Below, one piece after another: positions 1 through 5,037 of a DNA stretch of 7,234 nucleotides (position 1 is its first letter; each line of letters starts with the position of its first letter). Origin of the DNA: Syntrophomonadaceae bacterium (GTDB lineage Bacteria > Bacillota > Dethiobacteria > DTU022 > UBA8154); contig PWWY01000205.1 in NCBI GenBank assembly GCA_003561325.1, positions 1-7,234 on the forward strand, written 5' to 3'. A program made the position numbers and the translations under genes. The notes under the pieces were generated by a model. It searched no databases and had not been told where the DNA came from. It saw only the letters and a program-made list of their open reading frames with translations.

Positions 1-274
1 CGAAGGGGCAGCTTTCCCGGGCGTCTCCGCAGAGGGTGATCACCATATCCACCTTTTTCAGCAATTCCCCGTCCACGAGGTCCGAGGTCTGTCCGGAAAT
101 ATCCACCCCGGCTTCCGCCATGACCCGGACCGCCAGCGGGTTGACGCCTGCGGGGGCCGTGCCCGCGCTGTACGCTTCCAGGGCACCTTTTCCCAGGTGC
201 CGGGCGAAACCCTCGGCCATCTGGCTGCGGCAGGAATTGCCCGTGCACAAGAAGTAAACTTTAAACATGGACAT
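1..274 (-). CDS. arsC: Arsenate reductase, thioredoxin-coupled, LMW-phosphatase fold (partial, C-terminus off window)
   Basis: This is the N-terminal 91 residues of an ArsC of the Bacillus/Staphylococcus type, which reduces arsenate to arsenite in the cytosol using thioredoxin. I translated it by hand. It begins MSMFKVYFLCTGNSCRSQMA, the phosphatase-like P-loop CxxxxxCR, and continues through YSAG and DISGQTSDLVD to VITLCGDARESCPF. With the start at 274 the three redox cysteines fall at 10, 82 and 89, the same numbering as in Bacillus subtilis ArsC. That supports both the family and the start. A ribosome binding site AAAGGAAGGG lies 7 nt upstream of this ATG; a second ATG two codons later (268) would be spaced worse. 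The gene lies 87 bp downstream of murC on the same strand, so it could be read from murC, but no other ars gene is visible. A plain low-molecular-weight tyrosine phosphatase is unlikely because the C82/C89 pair is specific to the reductases. Confidence 0.93.
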   Translation of the reverse strand, partial: MSMFKVYFLCTGNSCRSQMAEGFARHLGKGALEAYSAGTAPAGVNPLAVRVMAEAGVDISGQTSDLVDGELLKKVDMVITLCGDARESCPF

Positions 275-281
275 GGTTTTA

Positions 282-291
282 CCCTTCCTTT
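282..291 (-). promoter_or_regulatory. Ribosome binding site of arsC
   Basis: AAAGGAAGGG on the minus strand ends 7 nt before the ATG at 274. It favours that start over the ATG at 268. Confidence 0.6.
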
Positions 292-318
292 CTCCACGCA
301 GGCTGAAACCAGGCCCGG

Positions 319-340
319 GCAGGACCTCCCGGGGACCTGC
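319..340. repeat. Imperfect inverted repeat in the murC-arsC gap
   Basis: GCAGG at 319-323 pairs with CCTGC at 336-340. After an A-A mismatch, CC pairs with GG (325-326 with 333-334) and a T-G wobble follows, leaving a 4-nt loop. It sits between the murC stop and the arsC ribosome binding site. There is no T-run after it on either strand, so it is not a standard intrinsic terminator. It may be a leader hairpin, or only a product of GC-rich sequence (GCCCGGGC overlaps it at 313-320). Confidence 0.3.
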
Positions 341-361
341 AAGCCGAACTTCTCAGCGGTT

Positions 362-1747
362 TTATGTGCTGCGTTTTTTGCGGGCCACGAATTCCCGGCC
401 TGTTTTCCAGATATCTCCTGCGCCCATGGTGATCACCAGGTCCCCCCTGCGGGCTTGCTGCTGGAGATAATCCAGGATCGCTTCTTCCGTTTCCACGGCG
501 TAGACATGGCTGTGCCCGCGTTCGCGGACCGCTTCGACCAGCGCATTGGAGGAAATGCCCGGCAGGGGATCTTCCCCGGCGCTGTAGATCCCGCTAATCA
601 GCACCCGGTCCGCCTCATCAAAAGCCTGGACAAAATCATTCCACAGAAAGCGGGTCCTGGTGTAGCGGTGCGGCTGAAAGATACAGATGACCCTTCTGCC
701 GCTCTGCCGGGCCGCTTGCAGTGTCGCCCGAATCTCCGTGGGGTGATGGGCGTAATCATCGACGACCAGGATATCTTCCGGTGAGCCGACGATCTCAAAT
801 CGCCGCCGGGCACCGTCAAAGGCCTCCAGGGCCGCGGCAATCACGGAAAAGTCCAGCCCCAGGGATAGGGCCACGGCCACCGCCCCCAGGGCATTGAGAA
901 CGTTGTGCTCTCCGGGGACGTTCAAGGCAATTCTTCCCAACTGCTTCCCCCGAAACACCACGTCAAATGAAGAACCCAGGCCTTTCAGCTGCACATTTTC
1001 ACCTTTCAGTTCCACACCGTCACCCAACCCGTAAGGGAGCAGGGCCGGGCGCAGCTCTCCCCGAATCTGCTGCAGCACGGGATCATCCCCGCAGATCACG
1101 GCGAACCCATCTTCCCTCACGTTGTTAATAAAAGCCCGGTAGGAATCCACCAGTTTGCTGAAATTACCGTCGTAATACTCCAGGTGGTCCGGCTCGATAT
1201 TGGTAATTAACGCCACATAGGGGTAATAGCGCAAAAAAGAATGGTCGCTCTCGCAGGCCTCGGCCACCACGTATGGGCCCTCACCCAGTCGGGCGTTGCT
1301 CCCAAAAAAGGTCACCTCTCCCCCGATGACCGCCGTAGGGCTCAGCCCCCCTTTTTCCAGCAGCAGGGCCACCATGGCCGTCGTGGTGGTTTTGCCGTGG
1401 GCGCCGGCGATGGCAATTCCCAGGCGGTGATTCAGCAGCGAGGCCAGCAATTCCGAACGATGCCAAATGGGGACCTGGCGCTGTCGCGCCGCTTGCAGTT
1501 CGGGGTTATCCGGGGGAATGGCCGTGGAGCAGACCACCAGCTCGGCTCCCCCGACCTGCTCGGCCCGGTGCCCCCGGAAAACCAGGGCCCCCGCTTTCTG
1601 CAACCCCGCGGTCAACTTATTTGCCTGCAGGTCGGAGCCGCTGACGGTGAATCCCGCGTTGCACAAAATATGGGCCAGGGCGCTCATGCCGTAGCCCCCG
1701 ATACCGATAAAATGAACCTTTTGAACACCTTGCAGCAATGCTTCCAT
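362..1747 (-). CDS. murC: UDP-N-acetylmuramate--L-alanine ligase (MurC)
   Basis: MurC adds L-alanine to UDP-N-acetylmuramic acid, the first ATP-dependent amino acid addition in cytosolic peptidoglycan precursor synthesis. The 461-residue product has normal length. Visible in order are the N-terminal UDP-binding Rossmann domain with VHFIGIGGYGMSALA (residues 11-25), the ATP P-loop GAHGKTTTT (115-123), the central Mur ligase segment EACESDHSFL and TNIEPDHLEYYDG (163-194), and the C-terminal domain with DDYAHHPTEI (330-339), FQPHRYTRT (357-365) and GAGDIWKTG (442-450). I start it at the second ATG (1747), which has AAAGGA just upstream; the ATG six codons earlier (1765) lacks a ribosome binding site. 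It is not beside other dcw genes here: arsC follows and the tsa operon precedes it across a 287-bp gap. It has lost nothing I can see and is very probably functional. Confidence 0.97.
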   Translation of the reverse strand: MEALLQGVQKVHFIGIGGYGMSALAHILCNAGFTVSGSDLQANKLTAGLQKAGALVFRGHRAEQVGGAELVVCSTAIPPDNPELQAARQRQVPIWHRSELLASLLNHRLGIAIAGAHGKTTTTAMVALLLEKGGLSPTAVIGGEVTFFGSNARLGEGPYVVAEACESDHSFLRYYPYVALITNIEPDHLEYYDGNFSKLVDSYRAFINNVREDGFAVICGDDPVLQQIRGELRPALLPYGLGDGVELKGENVQLKGLGSSFDVVFRGKQLGRIALNVPGEHNVLNALGAVAVALSLGLDFSVIAAALEAFDGARRRFEIVGSPEDILVVDDYAHHPTEIRATLQAARQSGRRVICIFQPHRYTRTRFLWNDFVQAFDEADRVLISGIYSAGEDPLPGISSNALVEAVRERGHSHVYAVETEEAILDYLQQQARRGDLVITMGAGDIWKTGREFVARKKRST

Positions 1748-1751
1748 GCCA

Positions 1752-1757
1752 TCCTTT
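1752..1757 (-). promoter_or_regulatory. Ribosome binding site of murC
   Basis: AAAGGA on the minus strand lies 4 nt before the ATG at 1747. The spacing is short, but this is the only purine-rich site near either candidate start. Confidence 0.5.
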
Positions 1758-1777
1758 CGTCTCATTAAATTGTTAAG

Positions 1778-1806
1778 ATTATGTTAAATCCCCGCCGGGC
1801 CATAAA
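1778..1806 (-). promoter_or_regulatory. Possible murC promoter (weak)
   Basis: On the minus strand, CATAAT at 1783-1778 could be the -10 element, with TTTATG at 1806-1801 as a poor -35 at a 17-bp spacing. Transcription would start near 1770, about 23 nt before the murC ATG. The -35 matches consensus at only three positions, so this is tentative. Confidence 0.3.
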
Positions 1807-1855
1807 CACATGAATGCGGCACCAAACGGCGCGTTGTCATTCTGAGACACCGGTT

Positions 1856-1938
1856 GTATCCACAATATCCACAGAGTTATCCACAAAAAAACGGCCATTT
1901 TCGGTGGTTTCAGGCTTGCTTTCCACATTTTATGCACA
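1856..1938 (+). promoter_or_regulatory. Cluster of DnaA-box-like 9-mers, all in one orientation
   Basis: The established DnaA box is TTATCCACA, relaxed to TTATNCACA. The plus strand carries TTATCCACA at 1877-1885 (perfect), TTATGCACA at 1930-1938 (fits the relaxed form), GTATCCACA at 1856-1864 and ATATCCACA at 1865-1873 (one mismatch each, at position 1, placed end to end), and CTTTCCACA at 1919-1927 (two mismatches). Thus five sites lie within 83 bp on the same strand. A 29-bp stretch with 24 A/T lies about 70 bp to the left, at 1761-1789. The cluster lies in the gap between murC and tsaD, about 110-190 bp upstream of murC. It may be a DnaA-binding regulatory or titration locus, or less likely an origin. 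No dnaA, dnaN or rpmH is nearby. Confidence 0.6.
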
Positions 1939-1957
1939 TGGTTACATAAAAATGTGC
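1934..1957. repeat. Short inverted repeat overlapping the last DnaA-like box
   Basis: GCACAT at 1934-1939 is matched by ATGTGC at 1952-1957, with a 12-bp AT-rich spacer. An alternative inner pairing is ACAT (1944-1947) with ATGT (1952-1955) around AAAA. It overlaps the 9-mer at 1930-1938 and could be a paired half-site or a small hairpin. No T-run follows, so it does not look like a terminator for the tsa operon. Confidence 0.3.
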
Positions 1958-2034
1958 GCCGGTTAACCCTGTAGAAAAGCTGCCCGGAAGTCTTCCTACC
2001 AGCAAAAGAGCGAAAAAGACAAGATATCCCCCGA

Positions 2035-3060
2035 TTATGGGTTTTCCAGGTCCAGGCCGGGTTCGGCATTTAAATCGTACGGAGCCAGGCGCCCCTGTCG
2101 TAAATAATAATAGCCGGCGGCAGCAATCATGGCGGCGTTATCGGTGCAGTACTCCAGCGGTGGATAAATGACTTCCACCTCCAGGGGGGCCAGCCGCAAG
2201 CGCAGGCGTCTCCGCAGTTCTCCGTTGGCCGCAACTCCTCCGGCCAGGAGGAACTGCCTGGGCTGCAGGTACTCCACGGCCCGGGCCGATTTTTCCACCA
2301 GGGCATCAACAACGGCATCCTGAAAGGCGGCGCAAAGATCGTTCAACGGCAGGGGTTTTCCTTGTTCCTTCTCCCTGCGGATGCGGTTCAGCACGGCTGT
2401 TTTTACCCCGCTAAAGCTGAAATCCAGCTTTCCCTCGGCGCCCATCAGCGCCCGGGGAAACAAAAATTTTTCCCCCTCGCCCTGCTGCGCCAGCTGATCG
2501 ATCACGGGCCCCCCGGGAAACCCCAGGCCCAGGGCCCGGGCAATCTTATCGAAGACTTCTCCCGCGGCATCATCCCGGGTCCTCCCCAGGACTTCCAGCT
2601 GTCCGTGGCCTTTCACGTGGAGCAGCGAGGTATGGCCGCCGGAGGCAATCAAGCAAATTAAGGGAAAAGCAATGGTTGCGCCCGTGAGAAAGTTGGCGTA
2701 GATATGGCCTTCCAGGTGGTTGACGGCGACCAGGGGCAGGTCCAGGCTGAAAGAGAGGGCTTTCGCCGCGGAGACGCCTACCAAGAGGGAACCAACCAGG
2801 CCGGGGCCGTGGGTGACGGCAATACCATCCAGGTGGGCAAAGGTGAAGCCCGCCTTGGCCAGGGCTTCATCGATCACGGGGTTAATCACTTCCAGGTGGC
2901 GCCGGGAGGCAATTTCCGGGACAATCCCCCCAAAACGCTGGTGAAAACTTTCCTGGGAGGACACAACATTGCTCAGGACATCCCGGCCATTCCCCACCAC
3001 GGAGGCCGCCGTATCATCGCAGCTGGTTTCGATACCCAGGATCAGGGTTTTATGCCCCAT
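2035..3060 (-). CDS. tsaD: tRNA N6-adenosine threonylcarbamoyltransferase (TsaD)
   Basis: TsaD transfers the threonylcarbamoyl group from threonylcarbamoyl-AMP to A37 of tRNAs that read ANN codons, working with TsaB and TsaE. The 341-residue product has typical length for this ASKHA-fold family (Kae1/YgjD). Visible motifs are GIETSCDDTA (residues 9-18), the metal-binding HLEGH (H115 and H119), ASGGHTSLL (129-137), FSGVKTAV (206-213), LAGGVAANGELR (262-273) and DNAAM (297-301). I start it at the ATG at 3060, which has GAGAAAGGGG 5 nt upstream; the ATG eight codons earlier (3084) has no such site and would add residues not usual in the family. It is the last gene of the tsaE-tsaB-rimI-tsaD unit, 29 bp after rimI. 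No clear intrinsic terminator follows. Confidence 0.97.
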   Translation of the reverse strand: MGHKTLILGIETSCDDTAASVVGNGRDVLSNVVSSQESFHQRFGGIVPEIASRRHLEVINPVIDEALAKAGFTFAHLDGIAVTHGPGLVGSLLVGVSAAKALSFSLDLPLVAVNHLEGHIYANFLTGATIAFPLICLIASGGHTSLLHVKGHGQLEVLGRTRDDAAGEVFDKIARALGLGFPGGPVIDQLAQQGEGEKFLFPRALMGAEGKLDFSFSGVKTAVLNRIRREKEQGKPLPLNDLCAAFQDAVVDALVEKSARAVEYLQPRQFLLAGGVAANGELRRRLRLRLAPLEVEVIYPPLEYCTDNAAMIAAAGYYYLRQGRLAPYDLNAEPGLDLENP

Positions 3061-3065
3061 CTTTT

Positions 3066-3075
3066 CCCCTTTCTC
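3066..3075 (-). promoter_or_regulatory. Ribosome binding site of tsaD
   Basis: GAGAAAGGGG on the minus strand ends 5 nt before the ATG at 3060. It decides that start over the ATG at 3084. Confidence 0.6.
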
Positions 3076-3089
3076 GTCAAACATGGGTG

Positions 3090-3539
3090 TTAGCCGATAG
3101 CCCGCGACATCACCAGGGCGTCTTCATCGCGGTAGTATCGTTTCCGTCTGCCCCGGACCGTGAAAGAAAACTTTTCATACATCCCCTGGGCACAGGTGTT
3201 GGAATCCCTGACCTCCAGGAAGATGAAACGAGCTCCCTGGAGAAACGCTTCACGCATTAAGCGGTCCAGCAGCAGGCTGCCGATCTGTTGCCGGCGGCAG
3301 ACCGGGTCCACGGCCAGGGTGGTAATGTGGGCCTCGTTAAGCACCAGCCACATCCCGGCATAACCCACGACGGCCGCTTGCCCCGCGGGCCTCGCCACAA
3401 AATATGCGGCGTGGAGGTTGCTGGTGATTTCATTTAAAAAAGAATCCTGGGACCAGGGCGAGGAAAAAGAAGCCTGCTCGATACGGACCACGTCAGCGAG
3501 GTGTTCCAGGGTCATTATTTCGATCTCAACCGGAAACAA
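3090..3539 (-). CDS. rimI: Ribosomal protein S18 alanine N-acetyltransferase (RimI), GNAT family
   Basis: RimI acetylates the N-terminal alanine of ribosomal protein S18 with acetyl-CoA. The 149-residue product is a single GNAT domain of normal length. Visible are EQASFSSPW (residues 21-29), the core strand ITTLAVDP (72-79), a variant acetyl-CoA loop RRQQIGS (82-88), FLEVRDSN with E109 and N114, and YEKFSF plus RRKRYYRDEDALVM (121-144), which are typical of RimI. Two glycines expected in the family are replaced: the first glycine of RxxGxG is Q85, and the glycine of KFGF is S125. The start is TTG at 3539, supported by AGGAGGAGGG 6 nt upstream; the in-frame ATG eight codons later has none. A perfect palindrome abuts that site. 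It lies 43 bp after tsaB and 29 bp before tsaD. RimI is the likely identity, but the exact substrate is inferred from family and context. Confidence 0.92.
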   Translation of the reverse strand: MFPVEIEIMTLEHLADVVRIEQASFSSPWSQDSFLNEITSNLHAAYFVARPAGQAAVVGYAGMWLVLNEAHITTLAVDPVCRRQQIGSLLLDRLMREAFLQGARFIFLEVRDSNTCAQGMYEKFSFTVRGRRKRYYRDEDALVMSRAIG

Positions 3540-3545
3540 TCGAAA

Positions 3546-3555
3546 CCCTCCTCCT
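3546..3555 (-). promoter_or_regulatory. Strong ribosome binding site of rimI (TTG start)
   Basis: AGGAGGAGGG on the minus strand lies 6 nt before the TTG at 3539. It fixes the non-ATG start. It directly follows the palindrome at 3556-3571 in the mRNA. Confidence 0.75.
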
Positions 3556-3571
3556 GGCGGCAGCTGCCGCC
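3556..3571. repeat. Perfect 16-bp palindrome between tsaB and rimI
   Basis: GGCGGCAGCTGCCGCC is its own reverse complement. In the operon mRNA it could fold as a six-pair G/C stem with an AGCT loop, ending exactly where the rimI ribosome binding site begins. It lies wholly in the 43-bp gap between the tsaB stop and the rimI start. It could affect rimI translation or mRNA processing, or be a protein site. No T-run follows, so it is not a terminator. Confidence 0.7.
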
Positions 3572-3582
3572 TCTCCTGCGGG

Positions 3583-4284
3583 CTAGCGGTTTTTTTCCTG
3601 GAAACGCCGTTCTGCTTCCGAAAGTCGAAGATAAAAAGGGCTCAAGGCATAAGCCGGGGCAGGGCCTCTTTGCTCCCAAACCCTGAATCCCTCCTGCAGG
3701 ACCAGGGAAGCCCGGTTCAGGCGGCTAAAAGCGGGGATCTCCCGGTAACGGCTGCCGGCAGCGCTGCGTAACGTTGCACGAAACCGCTCCAGGCCGTCGC
3801 CCAGGAAAAGGGCCGGCTCTTCATGGCGAGATACCGCCTCACAGAGCGCTTCCAGGCCGGCAGCACGGGCAGGTTCCACCTCCAGCGGGGCGCTGTCCCC
3901 CCCGCGGTAGAGGGCAAAGTAAACCTGGTCCTTGCGCGCGTCCAGCACCGGGCAGACCAGGCCCGGGAAAAAAACACCAGCCCAGGCCAGGGCATCCAGG
4001 GTGGTTACACCCACCACCGGCACGCCCAACCCCTGGGAAAGGCCCAGGGCCGTGGCCATGCCAATCCGGATCCCCGTAAACGATCCAGGGCCCGTAGTGA
4101 CGGCAATCCCTTCAATCTTTTTTTTATCAACGCCCGCATCCCGGATCAGATCCACGAGCAGCGGCATCAAGCGCTGGGAGTGAGTTTTGCTGATGTTCAA
4201 GGAGTATTCTGCCCGGAGTTTCTCTTCATCCCCCAGGGCTACGCTGCACACCGTTGTCGTTGTATCCAGGGCTACAAGCAGCAT
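3583..4284 (-). CDS. tsaB: tRNA t6A synthesis protein TsaB
   Basis: TsaB is the ASKHA-fold partner of TsaD. It forms the TsaD-TsaB dimer that binds TsaE and is needed for t6A formation at A37 of tRNA; it has no known catalysis of its own. The 233-residue product has the usual length. It opens MLLVALDTTTTVCSVAL (residues 1-17), carries THSQRLMPL (34-42) and the signature TTGPGSFTGIRIGMATALGL (63-82), then PVVGVTTLDALA (89-100) and LDARKDQVYFALY (114-126). The glycoprotease-like active site of TsaD is absent, as expected for TsaB. The ATG at 4284 lies inside the end of tsaE: the genes overlap by 13 bp, so translation is probably coupled. AAAGGAG lies 11 nt upstream within tsaE. The C-terminal third is more divergent, which is normal for this protein. 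Confidence 0.96.
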   Translation of the reverse strand: MLLVALDTTTTVCSVALGDEEKLRAEYSLNISKTHSQRLMPLLVDLIRDAGVDKKKIEGIAVTTGPGSFTGIRIGMATALGLSQGLGVPVVGVTTLDALAWAGVFFPGLVCPVLDARKDQVYFALYRGGDSAPLEVEPARAAGLEALCEAVSRHEEPALFLGDGLERFRATLRSAAGSRYREIPAFSRLNRASLVLQEGFRVWEQRGPAPAYALSPFYLRLSEAERRFQEKNR

Positions 4285-4748
4285 CGTTTTTCCAACTCCT
4301 TTAAGCTGAAAAGGCGCAATGACCCTTGCAGCTGCACATAAAGATCCCGGGAGGAATCGGGGTCCTCCGGGCTTTTTTTCATCTCAATTTCCAGCCGCTT
4401 CGCCGGCAAGATGCCGGGAAATTTATCAGCCCACTCCACTACGACCACGCCATCACCGTAAAAGTATTCCTCCAACCCCAGCTCCAGCAGCTCCTCCTCG
4501 TTTTCCAGTCGATAAAAATCAAAATGATAGAGGTTGAGGCGCCCGGGGTAGATGTTCATCAGTACATAGGAAGGGCTGATCACATCGTCTTGCACGCCCA
4601 GGCCCTGGGCAATCCCCTTCGCCAACACGGTTTTTCCGGCTCCCAGTTCTCCGTTTAAGGCGATGACCGTTCCTTCACGGGCCAGGGCGCCTATGCAGCG
4701 GCCGATTTCCCGGGTCCGATCTTCGCTGGTACTGGTAAGTTTCAGCAA
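4272..4748 (-). CDS. tsaE: tRNA t6A synthesis ATPase TsaE
   Basis: TsaE (YjeE) is the P-loop ATPase that binds the TsaB-TsaD dimer and drives turnover in t6A synthesis. The 158-residue product has family length. It shows the Walker A loop GELGAGKT (residues 33-40), SPSYVLMNIY (58-67, the family SPTF/Y segment), YHFDFYRL (74-81) and VVEWADKFP (103-111). The reading frame stays open far upstream, but I start it at TTG 4748 because AAGGAGGAG lies just before it and the homologous protein begins there with LKLTSTSEDRT. The promoter at 4837-4865 also lies inside the longer open frame, which argues against the extension. It is the first gene of the operon, and its stop overlaps the tsaB start by 13 bp. 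Confidence 0.96.
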   Translation of the reverse strand: MLKLTSTSEDRTREIGRCIGALAREGTVIALNGELGAGKTVLAKGIAQGLGVQDDVISPSYVLMNIYPGRLNLYHFDFYRLENEEELLELGLEEYFYGDGVVVVEWADKFPGILPAKRLEIEMKKSPEDPDSSRDLYVQLQGSLRLFSLKELEKRCCL

Positions 4749-4752
4749 CGAA

Positions 4753-4761
4753 CTCCTCCTT
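4753..4761 (-). promoter_or_regulatory. Strong ribosome binding site of tsaE (TTG start)
   Basis: AAGGAGGAG on the minus strand lies 4 nt before the TTG at 4748 (6 nt if AAGGAGG is taken as the core). It is the main evidence for this non-ATG start. Confidence 0.75.
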
Positions 4762-4792
4762 GCCAGGCATGGCTGTTTCCATCGTTTCGCAT

Positions 4793-4819
4793 GATCTTGC
4801 TCACGGAGCCGCAAGGATC
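4793..4819 (-). repeat. Possible leader hairpin of the tsaE operon
   Basis: In the proposed leader, GATC(C)TTGC (4819-4811) pairs with GCAAGATC (4800-4793), with one bulged base and a 10-nt loop. It lies between the proposed transcription start near 4830 and the tsaE start. No T-run follows. I do not recognise it as a known riboswitch or T-box. Confidence 0.3.
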
Positions 4820-4836
4820 GCCCTGTTATCTTTCTC

Positions 4837-4865
4837 ATTATATCCTGTGAGGTAGGGAAAATCAA
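4837..4865 (-). promoter_or_regulatory. Promoter of the tsaE-tsaB-rimI-tsaD operon
   Basis: On the minus strand, TTGATT (4865-4860) and TATAAT (4842-4837) are separated by 17 bp. This is a good match to the main vegetative sigma factor consensus: four of six bases in the -35 and all six in the -10. Transcription would start near 4830, giving a leader of about 80 nt before the TTG at 4748. Confidence 0.75.
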
Positions 4866-4883
4866 CTTTCTCCGGGAAAGAGG

Positions 4884-4924
4884 CCCTGTCAAACCAAGCC
4901 GGGTTACGATACCGCCTGACAGGG
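4884..4924. repeat. Inverted repeat between divergent promoters, candidate operator
   Basis: CCCTGTCA at 4884-4891 is exactly inverted as TGACAGGG at 4917-4924, with a 25-bp spacer. The match continues outward for two more pairs if one extra G at 4925 is skipped. The arms start 33 bp apart, about three helical turns, so both would face the same side of the DNA. It lies upstream of the tsaE -35 and of the PRC-barrel -10, where a shared regulator could act. The regulator is unknown. Confidence 0.45.
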
Positions 4925-4966
4925 GCCGGCAAGTGTTGGAAAGGGTATGCAAATCTTCCATGCATT

Positions 4967-4975
4967 TGTTATAAT
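4967..4975 (+). promoter_or_regulatory. Extended -10 promoter of the PRC-barrel gene
   Basis: TGTTATAAT contains a perfect TATAAT -10 (4970-4975) preceded by the extended TGn element. The -35 region at a 17-bp spacing (ATGCAA, 4947-4952) is poor, as is common with extended -10 promoters. Transcription would start near 4982, about 56 nt before the ATG at 5038. Confidence 0.75.
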
Positions 4976-4982
4976 AGAACCC

Positions 4983-4998
4983 GGGAAAATTGTTTCCC
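4983..4998 (+). repeat. Inverted repeat at the proposed start of the PRC-barrel transcript
   Basis: GGGAAA (4983-4988) and TTTCCC (4993-4998) are perfectly inverted around ATTG. The repeat begins one or two bases after the predicted transcription start. It could cap the mRNA 5' end as a hairpin or serve as an operator. Confidence 0.45.
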
Positions 4999-5037
4999 TT
5001 AAGACCAGTCCACAAGGAGAAAGGCAGGGTTCGTGCC

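Noticed and set aside
319..340. Intrinsic terminator after murC
   Set aside because: The stem is broken by a mismatch and no T-run follows on either strand.
197..784. 195-residue plus-strand open frame opposite murC and arsC
   Set aside because: It lies antisense to the conserved murC coding sequence and shows no family motif; it is a by-product of GC-rich codon use.
1748..2034. Main chromosomal origin (oriC)
   Set aside because: The DnaA boxes are real-looking, but there is no dnaA, dnaN or rpmH nearby and genes on both sides run the same way, so a bidirectional origin is not supported. Kept only as a DnaA-box cluster.
1779..2069. 96-residue minus-strand open frame across the murC-tsaD gap
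   Set aside because: It overlaps the tsaD end, has no recognisable protein motif or convincing ribosome binding site, and covers the DnaA-box cluster.
4990..5037. TTG at 4990 as the PRC-barrel start
   Set aside because: It lies about 8 nt from the predicted transcript start, inside an inverted repeat, with no ribosome binding site. The PRC-barrel homology starts after the ATG at 5038.
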